Assembly: GCF_002077155.1 (NCBI RefSeq)
Contig: NZ_CP015027.1
Span: 3,016,501 to 3,080,500 of the forward strand
Length of the DNA stretch: 64,000 nucleotides
Direction: 5' to 3'
Source of the DNA: Sporosarcina sp. P33
Lineage (GTDB): Bacteria > Bacillota > Bacilli > Bacillales_A > Planococcaceae
Shown piece after piece: positions 55,020 to 63,531 of this stretch (its first letter is position 1; every line of letters starts with the position of its first letter). A model generated the notes under the pieces. That model was not told where the DNA came from. It saw only the letters and a program-made list of their open reading frames with translations, and did not search any database. The position numbers were made by a program, and so were the translations under genes.

Positions 55020-55043
55020 ACTATTATTACTGGAGGTTTTTAT

Positions 55044-56237
55044 ATGGAAAAATTACGTTATAACCGGATTCATTTAATCGTGCTTGATTCAGTAGGCATT
55101 GGCGAAGCACCGGACGCGGAGGCATTCGGCGACGTCGGCTCCAATACTCTCGGCCATATCGGTGAAGAAATGGATGGGCTGAATATGCCGAACCTTGAAC
55201 GTCTGGGACTTGCTAATATTGCACCGATAAAAGGACTTTCACCGCAAAAAGAAGCACAGGCGTATTATACCAAAATGGAAGAAGCATCTGTCGGGAAAGA
55301 TACGATGACGGGGCACTGGGAGATTATGGGCTTGCTGATCGATAAGCCGTTTAAAGTGTATCCAAATGGCTTCCCGAAAGAATTGATCGATGAGCTTGAA
55401 CTGAAGACCAGCAGAAAAGTTATCGGCAATAAACCGGCCAGCGGAACTGAAATTATCGAAGAACTCGGTGAGGAGCATATGCAGACCGGTGCAATCATTG
55501 TCTATACATCGGCGGACCCTGTAATGCAGATCGCAGCACATGAAGATGTCATTCCCATTGAAGAGCAGTACCGCATTTGTGAAATCGCCAGGGAACTTAC
55601 ATTGCAGCCTGAATACCTCGTTGGCCGCATCATTGCACGTCCGTTCATCGGGGAGCCTGGTGCGTTCACGCGCACAACAAACCGTCATGATTATGCATTA
55701 AAGCCATTTGGAAAAACGGTGATGAACGAGTTAAAGGATGGCGGCTACGACGTTATCGCAATCGGCAAAATCGCTGATATTTATAACGGTGAAGGGATAA
55801 CGGAAGCTGTGCGCACGACAGGAAATATGGACGGCGTGGACAAGTTGGTATCCGTGATGCAAAAAGAATTTGAAGGTTTGAGTTTTGTCAATTTGGTGGA
55901 CTTCGATGCCCTCTACGGACACCGGAGAGACCCGATCGGCTATGGTAAAGCGCTTGAGGAATTCGATGCGCGCATGCCGGAAATTTTGGCAGCGTTGAAA
56001 CCGAATGATTTGTTAATCATTACTGCAGATCACGGCAATGACCCGATTCATGAAGGAACAGATCATACGAGAGAGTACGTGCCGCTGCTCGTTTATTCAC
56101 CGTCCCATAACGGAGGGGGCAGCCTGCCGATCCGCAAGACATTCTCAGATATCGGCGCAACGATTGCGGATAACTTCAGAGTGAACAGACCCGAGCACGG
56201 CGAAAGTTTTTTATCTTCAGTAGCCGGGGAGGACTGA
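55044..56237 (+). CDS. deoB: Phosphopentomutase
   Basis: 397 residues. DeoB interconverts ribose or deoxyribose 1-phosphate and 5-phosphate in nucleoside salvage. [14 protein letters not shown] provides the first metal aspartate and [13 protein letters not shown] the catalytic threonine. [35 protein letters not shown] and other alkaline-phosphatase-superfamily metal ligands follow. It lies 24 bp after xerD and just before pdp. Confidence 0.96.
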   Translation: MEKLRYNRIHLIVLDSVGIGEAPDAEAFGDVGSNTLGHIGEEMDGLNMPNLERLGLANIAPIKGLSPQKEAQAYYTKMEEASVGKDTMTGHWEIMGLLIDKPFKVYPNGFPKELIDELELKTSRKVIGNKPASGTEIIEELGEEHMQTGAIIVYTSADPVMQIAAHEDVIPIEEQYRICEIARELTLQPEYLVGRIIARPFIGEPGAFTRTTNRHDYALKPFGKTVMNELKDGGYDVIAIGKIADIYNGEGITEAVRTTGNMDGVDKLVSVMQKEFEGLSFVNLVDFDALYGHRRDPIGYGKALEEFDARMPEILAALKPNDLLIITADHGNDPIHEGTDHTREYVPLLVYSPSHNGGGSLPIRKTFSDIGATIADNFRVNRPEHGESFLSSVAGED

Positions 56238-56241
56238 CATC

Positions 56242-57540
56242 ATGATGCGTATGGTAGATATCATTGAAAAAAAGCGTGACGGCGAAGAACTGTCCAAACA
56301 AGAAATTGAGTTTTTCGTGACAGGCTATACTGACGGCACAATTCCTGATTACCAGGCAAGCGCCTTTCTGATGGCCATTTATTTCCGAAAAATGACAGCG
56401 GAAGAACAAGGTCATTTGACGATGGCTATGTCGGAATCAGGCGATCAGATTGATCTGTCTGCTATAGAAGGCGTGAAAGTGGATAAACACTCTACCGGCG
56501 GCGTAGGAGATACAACGACGCTAATTCTCGCACCTCTTGTGGCTGCATGCGGTGTGCCCGTTGCTAAAATGAGCGGCCGCGGTCTCGGTCATACCGGGGG
56601 AACGCTTGATAAGCTGGAGGCGATTGAAGGTTTCCATGTAGAAATTTCAACCGAACAATTTATTCAGCAAGTGAATGATTTGAAAATCGCTGTCATTGGA
56701 CAAAGCGGCAATTTAACGCCGGCAGATAAAAAGCTGTACGCGCTGCGGGATGTCACAGCGACAGTAAACAGCATTCCGCTTATCGCGAGCTCTATTATGA
56801 GTAAAAAGCTTGCGGCGGGTGCGGACGCTATTGTATTGGATGTGAAAACCGGTGCCGGAGCATTCATGAAGACGCTGGAAGACTCAAAGCAGCTAGCTGA
56901 CGCCATGACGGCGATCGGCAATGAAGTCGGCCGAAATACAAGTGCAGTCATTTCGGATATGAGTCAGCCGCTCGGATTTGCAATTGGAAACGCGCTTGAA
57001 GTAAAAGAGGCGATTGATACGCTGAAAGGAAAAGGTCCGGCTGATTTGACAGAGCTCTGTCTGGTGCTCGGCAGTAAAATGCTGCTCGCTGCAAACAAAG
57101 CGAAAACCGAAGAAGATGCCCGCGCACAATTACAGACTGTCATGGAAAATGGAGATGCGCTGCGTTTGTTCGGTTCGCTGATCAAAGCACAGGGCGGCAA
57201 TGCAGACGTGGTGGATAACACGAGTCTGTTGCCGCAAGCCCGGTATCAGATCGAGGTTCCTGCTGTAAAGAGCGGCTATGTATCGGCAATCGACGCTGAC
57301 GAAGTAGGGGTAGCCGCAATGCTCTTGGGCGCAGGGCGTGCGACGAAAGAAGACGTAATTGATTTGGCTGTCGGAATTGTGCTGTGCAAGAAAATTGGTG
57401 ACTATGTGGAAAAGGGAGAAGCGCTCGCCATACTGCATACCAACAAACAGCACGCAGAAGATTCAATAAATCTTCTTAAGGAACATATGCATATATCATC
57501 AGAGAAAACAGCGGCACCGCCTTTAATATATTCATTGTAA
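56242..57540 (+). CDS. pdp: Pyrimidine-nucleoside phosphorylase
   Basis: 432 residues. It phosphorolyses uridine and thymidine or deoxyuridine to the base and (deoxy)ribose 1-phosphate, the substrate of the adjacent Deo[34 protein letters not shown] (the phosphorylase signature) and [20 protein letters not shown] are diagnostic. In B. subtilis the gene following drm (deoB) is the purine phosphorylase punA, so this locus has a pyrimidine enzyme instead. GGGGAGG lies 9 bp before the ATG. Confidence 0.95.
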   Translation: MMRMVDIIEKKRDGEELSKQEIEFFVTGYTDGTIPDYQASAFLMAIYFRKMTAEEQGHLTMAMSESGDQIDLSAIEGVKVDKHSTGGVGDTTTLILAPLVAACGVPVAKMSGRGLGHTGGTLDKLEAIEGFHVEISTEQFIQQVNDLKIAVIGQSGNLTPADKKLYALRDVTATVNSIPLIASSIMSKKLAAGADAIVLDVKTGAGAFMKTLEDSKQLADAMTAIGNEVGRNTSAVISDMSQPLGFAIGNALEVKEAIDTLKGKGPADLTELCLVLGSKMLLAANKAKTEEDARAQLQTVMENGDALRLFGSLIKAQGGNADVVDNTSLLPQARYQIEVPAVKSGYVSAIDADEVGVAAMLLGAGRATKEDVIDLAVGIVLCKKIGDYVEKGEALAILHTNKQHAEDSINLLKEHMHISSEKTAAPPLIYSL

Positions 57541-57546
57541 TACAGA

Positions 57547-57606
57547 AAAGCCATGTGTCTGAAAGGTTTCAGGAAATTGAACCTTTCAGAACACATGGCT
57601 TTTTTG
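57547..57606 (+). terminator. Intrinsic terminator after pdp
   Basis: AAGCCATGTGT..TGAAAGGTT pairs with AACCTTTCA..ACACATGGCTT and is followed by TTTTT. The stem is unusually long (about 20 bp). Confidence 0.92.
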
Positions 57607-57909
57607 TTGTCTATGTGTAAAAACGATTTTGACTGTACATACTCTTGTGTAGCCCGGCGGGAGTGATGATATAACGTCGCTGAAGATGCTCAGACGACGG
57701 CGAATCGTTCGCCAAGGACTGCCTGGCCTGTTCACATTACTTCGCTGTCCGCCTGCAAAGCACTTCAATTGGAAAGGGATAGAACAAACGGTGACGTAGT
57801 TTTACATGATGCTTTTTCCTGAACTGTAATTGCGGTCATGGTCATTTCCGAGTGGCATCTTCTTAAAAAATCTCTGTCACAACGTAAGAAGTTTTAGGGA
57901 TGGATGACT
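57607..57909. other. Noncoding gap where dacF would be expected
   Basis: About 300 bp between the pdp terminator and the spoIIA control region. No credible ORF, RNA gene or repeat was found. One small palindrome, GGCGAA-TCG-TTCGCC, occurs near 57698. In B. subtilis dacF fills this position. No recognisable dacF remnant was seen. Confidence 0.5.
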
Positions 57910-57954
57910 AGTTTTGTCAAAACTAAAGGATATGGGTTCTAAATGTGCGACAAT
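57910..57954 (+). promoter_or_regulatory. Probable spoIIA control region (Spo0A boxes, sigma-H -35)
   Basis: AGTTTTGTCAAAACT (57910-57924) is a near-perfect palindrome containing TTGTCAAA, close to the Spo0A box TTGTCGAA. AAAGGATAT (57925-57933) fits the sigma-H -35 consensus RNAGGAWWW. TGCGACAA (57946-57953) is the reverse complement of TTGTCGCA, a second Spo0A-like box. No good sigma-H -10 was seen at the ideal spacing. Confidence 0.5.
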
Positions 57955-57981
57955 GCCTTCATGAAGGAGGCGTATCCACAA

Positions 57982-58335
57982 ATGGCAACTATTACACAAC
58001 TGGAAAATGGCATCGTGCTAATCACACTCGCAGGTGAATTGGACAATCACGAAGCCAATCAAATTAGAGAAGAAGTATCTACCGCTATATTCACAGGAAG
58101 TACACGTGCTATCATCTGGGACCTATGTCAATTGGGATTCATGGACAGCGCAGGAATCGGACTCATACTCGGAAGAATGCGCGACCTCGTCCCCGTCAAT
58201 GGAGAAACACTTATATTGAACCCTTCTCCGACAATGGAGAAACTATTCCAATTCTCAGGACTGGGTGATGCCATCAGAAACTGTACAGTCGAAGAAGCAA
58301 TCGACGAAATCGGAGGGGTTGTACATGAAAAATGA
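57982..58335 (+). CDS. spoIIAA: Anti-sigma F factor antagonist SpoIIAA
   Basis: 117 residues, the same as recalled for B. subtilis. A single STAS domain carries the phosphorylated serine S56 in FMDSAGIGLILGR. Dephosphorylated SpoIIAA frees sigma-F from SpoIIAB in the forespore. I chose ATG 57982 (MATITQL) behind AAGGAGG, although the spacing of 11 is long. Upstream in-frame ATGs at 57943 and 57961 would add residues with no family counterpart. Confidence 0.93.
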   Translation: MATITQLENGIVLITLAGELDNHEANQIREEVSTAIFTGSTRAIIWDLCQLGFMDSAGIGLILGRMRDLVPVNGETLILNPSPTMEKLFQFSGLGDAIRNCTVEEAIDEIGGVVHEK

Positions 58336-58771
58336 ATTGACCTTATCGTTTCTGGCGATAGAACAAAATGAGGCGCTTGCAAGGATGGCGCTTACTTGCT
58401 TTATTGCCCCGCTGGATCCGACGCTGGAAGAACTGTCAGAATTCAAAACAATCGTTTCAGAAGCTGTCACCAATGCGATTATTCATGGCTATGAATGTGA
58501 CGGTAAAAGCATGGTAACCATCCGCGCGACGATTGACGACCGCTCTGTGAAAATGACTGTCGAAGATGAAGGCATGGGAATATTCGACGTAGAGCAAGCG
58601 ATGGAGCCGATGTTTACAACCAAGCCGCAAATGGAGCGTTCGGGTATGGGCTTTACCATTATGGAAAGTTTCTCGGATTGTATCCGTGTAGATTCTACCC
58701 TTGGAAACGGGACTATCGTGACGTTTGAGAAGAGTTTTTCTCCCGTCACAGAAGTAAGTAGAATGAGGTGA
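58325..58771 (+). CDS. spoIIAB: Anti-sigma F factor / serine kinase SpoIIAB
   Basis: 148 residues. GHKL ATPase motifs: N box EAVTNAIIHGYE, G1 VEDEGMGIFD and G2 MERSGMGFTIMESFSD. It binds sigma-F and phosphorylates SpoIIAA. ATG 58325 follows GGAGGGG and overlaps the end of spoIIAA by 11 nt. sigF follows 3 bp later. Confidence 0.95.
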   Translation: MKNELTLSFLAIEQNEALARMALTCFIAPLDPTLEELSEFKTIVSEAVTNAIIHGYECDGKSMVTIRATIDDRSVKMTVEDEGMGIFDVEQAMEPMFTTKPQMERSGMGFTIMESFSDCIRVDSTLGNGTIVTFEKSFSPVTEVSRMR

Positions 58772-58774
58772 CGT

Positions 58775-59563
58775 ATGGAAGCATCTGTTGAGAAGCAACA
58801 CGCTCTATTGTCACAAGAAAAAATGCGGGAGCTCATCAAAGAATCACAAGCGGGTGACAAAGAAGCCAGACGAATGATGGTGGAAGGAAATACGAGACTG
58901 GTATGGTCCATCGTTCAACGCTTCGCTTCGCGTGGTGCGGATTTAGAAGATTTATTTCAAATTGGCTGTATCGGCTTGATGAAATCAATAGATAAGTTCG
59001 ATCTTTCGTATGAAGTGAAGTTTTCAACGTATGCAGTACCGATGATTGTAGGGGAAATTCAGCGGTATCTCCGCGATGACGGCATGGTGAAAGTCGGCCG
59101 GACAATCCGGGAACTGAGTTATAAGATACGTCACGCAACGGATGACTTTATTAAGAAAAATGGCCGTTCACCGTCAATCTCAGAAGTGGCGGAAGTGCTG
59201 GAAGTGAAGCTGGAAGACATTATTTTGGCGTCTGATGCACTGCGGGACCCTGCTTCTCTCAATGAACAGCTGTATGAAAGTGACGGCGACAGTCTGACAC
59301 TGATGGATCAGCTCCGTGACGACCGCTCGGAACGCGTCTTCGACCATATTCCGTTGCGCGATGTGATTACACGCTTGAATAAACGCGATCAGACGATCAT
59401 CTATATGCGTTACTATCTTGACTACACACAAAGTGATATTGCCAAACGGATCGGAATATCGCAAGTGCAAGTATCACGTTTGGAAAAGAAGATTTTATCA
59501 CAAATGAAAACTTGGATGGGTGCGGATGCGGAAGAAGCACTCGAGAAGGTGAGGAGACCATAA
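58775..59563 (+). CDS. sigF: RNA polymerase sigma-F factor
   Basis: 262 residues. Sigma-F is the first forespore-specific sigma factor. Region 2 has DLEDLFQIGCIGLMKSIDKFD and KFSTYAVPMIVGEIQRYLRDDG. Region 3 has YKIRHATDDFIKKNGRSP. Region 4 has TQSDIAKRIGISQVQVSRLEKKIL. GAGGTGA lies before the ATG. It is the last gene of the spoIIA operon, and spoVAF follows one base after its stop. Confidence 0.96.
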   Translation: MEASVEKQHALLSQEKMRELIKESQAGDKEARRMMVEGNTRLVWSIVQRFASRGADLEDLFQIGCIGLMKSIDKFDLSYEVKFSTYAVPMIVGEIQRYLRDDGMVKVGRTIRELSYKIRHATDDFIKKNGRSPSISEVAEVLEVKLEDIILASDALRDPASLNEQLYESDGDSLTLMDQLRDDRSERVFDHIPLRDVITRLNKRDQTIIYMRYYLDYTQSDIAKRIGISQVQVSRLEKKILSQMKTWMGADAEEALEKVRRP

Positions 59564-59564
59564 T

Positions 59565-61022
59565 TTGACCGAAAATCTATTTACGTCTATACGAGAAGGG
59601 GAACGGTGGTTCATCAGCCAGTTTGGCGAAGACGAAACATTTGATGCGACCAAACGGCTGATCCACCTGTGGGATAGAGAGATACTACTTCTGTATATGA
59701 ACGGTTTAGTAGATGGAGAGGTCTTAACAACCTTACTGACAGAAATGCAGTACCGCAATGAATTGTATACAAGTAACACTGACGAAAATATTGACAAGGC
59801 TTTGATGGATTACTTCCCGTATCATGCGCTGGAAATAGTAAAAGACGAAGATTCGCTTGCCAAAGTAATACTGAGCGGTTTAGCTGTCTTTGTCATGAAA
59901 GACGGTTTTACATTTGCGCTGGACGTGCGTTCATACCCAGGGAGAAATCCTGAAGAACCCGATACGGAAAAAGTTATACGCGGTTCAAGAGATGGTTTTA
60001 CAGAAAATATTCTGATGAACACATCATTGATCCGCAGACGTTTGCGGGCAACGGAACTGCGTTTTGAAATGCACGAAACGTCTGTAAAAGGCAAAACGGA
60101 TATCGCGATCGCCTTTTTGAAAGGTGCTGCCAGTGAAGAGCATTTGGATTTTGTCAGACAACGTCTTGATCAGTTAAAAACGGACGGACTGACGATGACC
60201 GATAAATCACTGGAAGAATTTCTATTCAAACAAGGCTTTCATCCGATGCCGTTTGTCCGTTATACCGAACGTGCCGATATTTGCGCGGCGCATCTGCTCG
60301 AAGGTCATATCGCGATTATCGTTGATACATCGCCTTCGGTCATATTGGTGCCTGTCACACTCGTCCATCATCTTCAGCATGCAGAAGAGTACAGGCAGGC
60401 GCCGCTGATTGGGACATTCATTCGTCTGGTGCGTTTTACGGGAACATTTTTCAGTCTCGTCATGCTGCCGTTCTGGTATTTGCTGTCGACGGAAAAACAT
60501 TTCGTTCCGGAGGCAATTAAGTATATCGGACCAAATGAATGGGGGGAAGTCCCTCTGTTCGTGCAGCTGATGCTGGCGGATGTCGGTATTGAAATACTGC
60601 GTATGGCAGCGATTCATACGCCGACACCGCTGTCTACCGCAATGGGGCTGGTCGCCGCGATCGTCATCGGGCAAGTGGCGATTGACGTGGGGTTATTTTC
60701 TTCGGAAGTCGTGCTGTATGTGGCAGTCAGTGCAATTTTGACATTTGCTATACCTTCATTTGAATTAAGCATCACAACAAAAGTATTCCGTATTTTCTTA
60801 TTGGTTTCGACGGCACTGCTTGGCGCTCCGGGCTTTTTCATTGCGTCTGCTGTAATTTATTACTATCTGTGTTCTTTAAAGCCAATGAATGTGCCGTATT
60901 TGTGGCCGTTTACCCCGTTCTTCCCGAAAGCGATGCTGCGTGTCTTGATTCGTTTCCCTATGACAATCGATGACCCTCGGCCGTTCATTACAGATTCACC
61001 GAACCGTGACAGGATGTCGTAA
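59565..61022 (+). CDS. spoVAF: SpoVAF, GerA-type spore membrane protein
   Basis: 485 residues of the GerA germinant-receptor A-subunit family, like B. subtilis SpoVAF (493 aa). The large soluble N-terminal half (1-250) includes DGFTFALDVRSYPGRNPEEPD and SRDGFTENI with MNTSLIRRRLR. Several membrane helices occupy about 285-450, and LPFWYLLSTE is typical of the family. It sits in the inner spore membrane. The start is TTG 59565, about 8 bp after GGTGAGGAG. In B. subtilis spoVAA-AE lie between sigF and spoVAF; here they are missing and spoVAF directly follows sigF. Confidence 0.93.
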   Translation: MTENLFTSIREGERWFISQFGEDETFDATKRLIHLWDREILLLYMNGLVDGEVLTTLLTEMQYRNELYTSNTDENIDKALMDYFPYHALEIVKDEDSLAKVILSGLAVFVMKDGFTFALDVRSYPGRNPEEPDTEKVIRGSRDGFTENILMNTSLIRRRLRATELRFEMHETSVKGKTDIAIAFLKGAASEEHLDFVRQRLDQLKTDGLTMTDKSLEEFLFKQGFHPMPFVRYTERADICAAHLLEGHIAIIVDTSPSVILVPVTLVHHLQHAEEYRQAPLIGTFIRLVRFTGTFFSLVMLPFWYLLSTEKHFVPEAIKYIGPNEWGEVPLFVQLMLADVGIEILRMAAIHTPTPLSTAMGLVAAIVIGQVAIDVGLFSSEVVLYVAVSAILTFAIPSFELSITTKVFRIFLLVSTALLGAPGFFIASAVIYYYLCSLKPMNVPYLWPFTPFFPKAMLRVLIRFPMTIDDPRPFITDSPNRDRMS

Positions 61023-61109
61023 GCTGTTGTTCTGATTCTTGCATGCCGTTGCCACTATCCGTCCTCTTGTGATAAAGTTATCTGAGAGAATTCGGGAGGG
61101 GTTTGGGAC

Positions 61110-62438
61110 ATGCATCTTTATGGAACACAGGCCGTGAATGAAAACGGCCACCTGACAATTGGCGGAGTAGACGTTACTGAACTGGCATCACAATACGGGA
61201 CACCTGTCATGGTGTACGATACGGAATTAATTAAATCGCGCGCGCAGGCGTTCAAAGAAACGTTTGAGAGAAAAAATATTGACGCCCAGGTTGCCTATGC
61301 AAGCAAGGCGTTCTCTTCGATTGCCATGTATCAGCTGGCAGATCAGCAGGGACTCTCTCTGGATGTAGTATCAGGCGGAGAATTGTTTACTGCGGCAGCA
61401 GCAGGATTCCCGCGTGAACGGATTCATTTCCACGGCAATAATAAAAGCCGTGAAGAAATTGAGTATGCGTTTGACGAGGAAATCGGCTGTATTGTAGTTG
61501 ATAATTTCTTGGAAATCGATCTTATTAAAGAAATAGCTGAAAAACGCGAGCAGTCCATGAATGTATTAATTCGCGTAACGCCGGGCATTGAGGCGCATAC
61601 TCATGATTATATTACAACAGGCCAGGAAGACTCAAAATTCGGTTTTGATTTGAAAAATGGTCAAACAGATCAGGCATTTTTGGCATTGTATGATCATGAA
61701 TATATCCGTTTTCTTGGTATGCACTGTCATATCGGATCACAGATTTTTGAAACTGATGCGTTTCGTTTCGCAGCAGAAGTGCTGATGGAAAGAATGGCAG
61801 AGTGGCGAAAAGACTATCAGTTTATCTGTCCTGTCTTGAATTTAGGCGGCGGTTTCGGTATTCGCTATACAGAAGAAGATACGCCCCTTGAGCCGGCTGT
61901 TTATGTGGAAGAAATGGCTGATGTGGTAAAAAGCATGGCGGAGGAAAGCGAATATCCGATTCCGCAAATTTGGATTGAGCCCGGCCGTTCACTTGTCGGC
62001 GATGCGGGAACAACGATTTATTCCGCAGGCAGCACAAAAGATGTGCCGGGCGTGCGTACATACGTAGCGGTGGATGGCGGTATGTCTGATAATATTCGTC
62101 CGGCTTTATACGATGCACCCTATTCCAGTGCGCTGGCCAACCGGATGAATGAACCGCATGACCGGCTATGGACCGTGGCGGGAAAATGCTGTGAGTCGGG
62201 TGACAAACTGATTGAACAGGCCGCGCTGCCGCAAGTGGAGACCGGTGATCTGTTGGCGGTCTTTTGTACAGGCGCATACACCTACTCGATGGCCAGCAAC
62301 TACAATCGATTGCCGCGTCCTGCTGTTGTGTTCGCGGAAAAAGGAAGGCACCAGCTGGCAGTCAGACGTGAAACATATGAAGACATTATTAAATTAGATC
62401 TTCCGCTGCAGCCGGATGAAAAAGGAAGTTTCTCATGA
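61110..62438 (+). CDS. lysA: Diaminopimelate decarboxylase
   Basis: 442 residues. LysA removes CO2 from meso-DAP to make lysine. The PLP lysine is K66 in YASKAFSS. HCHIGSQI, LGGGFGIRY, EPGRSLVGDAG and CESGDKL (from the partner subunit) are the active-site motifs. GGGAGGGG precedes the ATG. Location after the spoIIA/spoVA block matches B. subtilis. Its TGA overlaps the start of a 36-codon ORF. Confidence 0.96.
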   Translation: MHLYGTQAVNENGHLTIGGVDVTELASQYGTPVMVYDTELIKSRAQAFKETFERKNIDAQVAYASKAFSSIAMYQLADQQGLSLDVVSGGELFTAAAAGFPRERIHFHGNNKSREEIEYAFDEEIGCIVVDNFLEIDLIKEIAEKREQSMNVLIRVTPGIEAHTHDYITTGQEDSKFGFDLKNGQTDQAFLALYDHEYIRFLGMHCHIGSQIFETDAFRFAAEVLMERMAEWRKDYQFICPVLNLGGGFGIRYTEEDTPLEPAVYVEEMADVVKSMAEESEYPIPQIWIEPGRSLVGDAGTTIYSAGSTKDVPGVRTYVAVDGGMSDNIRPALYDAPYSSALANRMNEPHDRLWTVAGKCCESGDKLIEQAALPQVETGDLLAVFCTGAYTYSMASNYNRLPRPAVVFAEKGRHQLAVRRETYEDIIKLDLPLQPDEKGSFS

Positions 62439-62545
62439 GAAAGAAAAACATCATTCTATTTATCTCCATTGTAGGCATGGCGGTTATCTGGGGAGTCATC
62501 TATTGGTATTTCGTCGTTCCGGTGATTGATCCGCGCTTTAAATAA
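62435..62545 (+). CDS. Small single-span membrane protein overlapping lysA
   Basis: A 36-codon ORF starting ATG inside the lysA stop (ATGA overlap, 62435-62438) and ending TAA at 62543-62545. AAAGGAAG lies 8 bp upstream of the ATG. The product is MRKKN, then a hydrophobic segment (about 6-28, IILFISIVGMAVIWGVIYWYFVV), then PVIDPRFK. A positively charged N-terminus followed by one membrane helix is typical of real small membrane proteins. I do not recognise a family. Function unknown. Confidence 0.7.
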   Translation: MRKKNIILFISIVGMAVIWGVIYWYFVVPVIDPRFK

Positions 62546-62551
62546 GCGCGG
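62531..62551 (+). terminator. GC-rich hairpin at the end of the lysA operon
   Basis: CCGCGCTT-TAAAT-AAGCGCGG is a perfect 8-bp stem overlapping the small ORF stop. No T tract follows, so its termination strength is doubtful. Confidence 0.45.
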
Positions 62552-62552
62552 G

Positions 62553-62581
62553 TTGAAGTTAGCGTAGGATTGGTGTAGACT
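62553..62581 (+). promoter_or_regulatory. Possible promoter of ribT
   Basis: -35 TTGAAG (62553-62558), 17-bp spacer, -10 TAGACT (62576-62581). Confidence 0.4.
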
Positions 62582-62614
62582 GTACAAAGGATTTCTGAAA
62601 AGAAGGGGTTACTA

Positions 62615-62989
62615 TTGAATCTTATTCGCTTTAAGAAAGCACAAGAGAAAATTGCTATGGGCTTTTTATCTTATATCCCTAGTGAAAAAATGTTATGCAA
62701 ATTACAAGAAACTGTTCAGCAATATATTTGCAATGAACAGTGGCAGCTGTTTCTTTATAAAGAATCAGAAGACTATATCGGATTAATCGGTGTGGAAACG
62801 GATGATGAAGCCAAGATATATACCGTTCAGCATATTTCCGTAAATCCGTCATTCCGCGGGGAAGGCATCGCGTATAAGATGATGATGGAATTGCGGGAGA
62901 TTTATCCGGGATATAGCTGTCAGGGAACAGATTTCACCGAACCTTTTATACAGAGTTGTCTACGAAAAGAAGAAGGCGCAGATCTTTAA
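62615..62989 (+). CDS. ribT: RibT-like GNAT acetyltransferase
   Basis: 124 residues. The GNAT fold is clear from VQHISVNPSFRGEGIAYKMMMEL, which holds the acetyl-CoA loop. The N-terminus NLIRFKKAQEKIAMGFLSYIPSE matches B. subtilis RibT, whose substrate is unknown. In B. subtilis ribT ends the riboflavin operon; here no rib gene precedes it, so it is detached, but it still neighbours ypuF and scpA. The start is TTG 62615 behind AGAAGGGG. Confidence 0.85.
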   Translation: MNLIRFKKAQEKIAMGFLSYIPSEKMLCKLQETVQQYICNEQWQLFLYKESEDYIGLIGVETDDEAKIYTVQHISVNPSFRGEGIAYKMMMELREIYPGYSCQGTDFTEPFIQSCLRKEEGADL

Positions 62990-63495
62990 CGGCTGCCCTT
63001 CTTCTTTTCTTCACGTTGTAAGAGAATATCAGACCGGTCCCGCTGCATATGTTTATGAATGACGGACGCGCTGTCTTTTGGCAGCAGGGAGAGCTGCGGC
63101 TTGAAATTGTCTGCTTCCATCTGCAGCCCGCGGGAAACCGGCAGCTGAAATGAACGGAAGCCGGCACCTGATTCTATGCGGGTGAGGCAGTATTCCAGCT
63201 GATCGATGACTTCATCAAGAGCCACTTCTTCCAGGTAGTCGCTGAACTGTACAGGCATCTCACGAAAGCGCACTAATGCTTTATTCAGGGTGCGAGATGC
63301 GCCTGCAACATTTCCTCTGCGCCAGTGATATAATCCTGTAGCCATGAGAATGTAGCCTGTCAAAGGATGATCCTTTGAAAAATCTTCTTGTTCTTTCCAA
63401 TATTCCTCAAGCACTTCATGGCATTCAAAATAATCTTGATTGTCATTGAAATACACAATAAACTGTAGAAAAAGAGGATGATAGTAAGGGTGCAT
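62986..63495 (-). CDS. ypuF: YpuF-like DUF309 protein
   Basis: 169 residues. The DUF309 signature is FNDNQDYFECHEVLEEYWKE near the N-terminus, with GYILMATGLYHWRRGN following. It is predicted helical and soluble, with unknown function. The second in-frame ATG (63495, MHPYYHP) is 9 bp after AAAGGA, whereas the first ATG (63504) touches that site, so 63495 is chosen. It is convergent with ribT (4-bp overlap of the ends) and divergent from scpA. Confidence 0.88.
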   Translation of the reverse strand: MHPYYHPLFLQFIVYFNDNQDYFECHEVLEEYWKEQEDFSKDHPLTGYILMATGLYHWRRGNVAGASRTLNKALVRFREMPVQFSDYLEEVALDEVIDQLEYCLTRIESGAGFRSFQLPVSRGLQMEADNFKPQLSLLPKDSASVIHKHMQRDRSDILLQREEKKKGSR

Positions 63496-63531
63496 ACAAT
63501 ACATTCCTTTCTGATAAGGTAGGTAGGTAAA

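Noticed and set aside
57586..57768. 60-codon minus-strand ORF in the dacF gap
   Set aside because: It starts without a ribosome-binding site and runs into the pdp terminator; the composition looks random.
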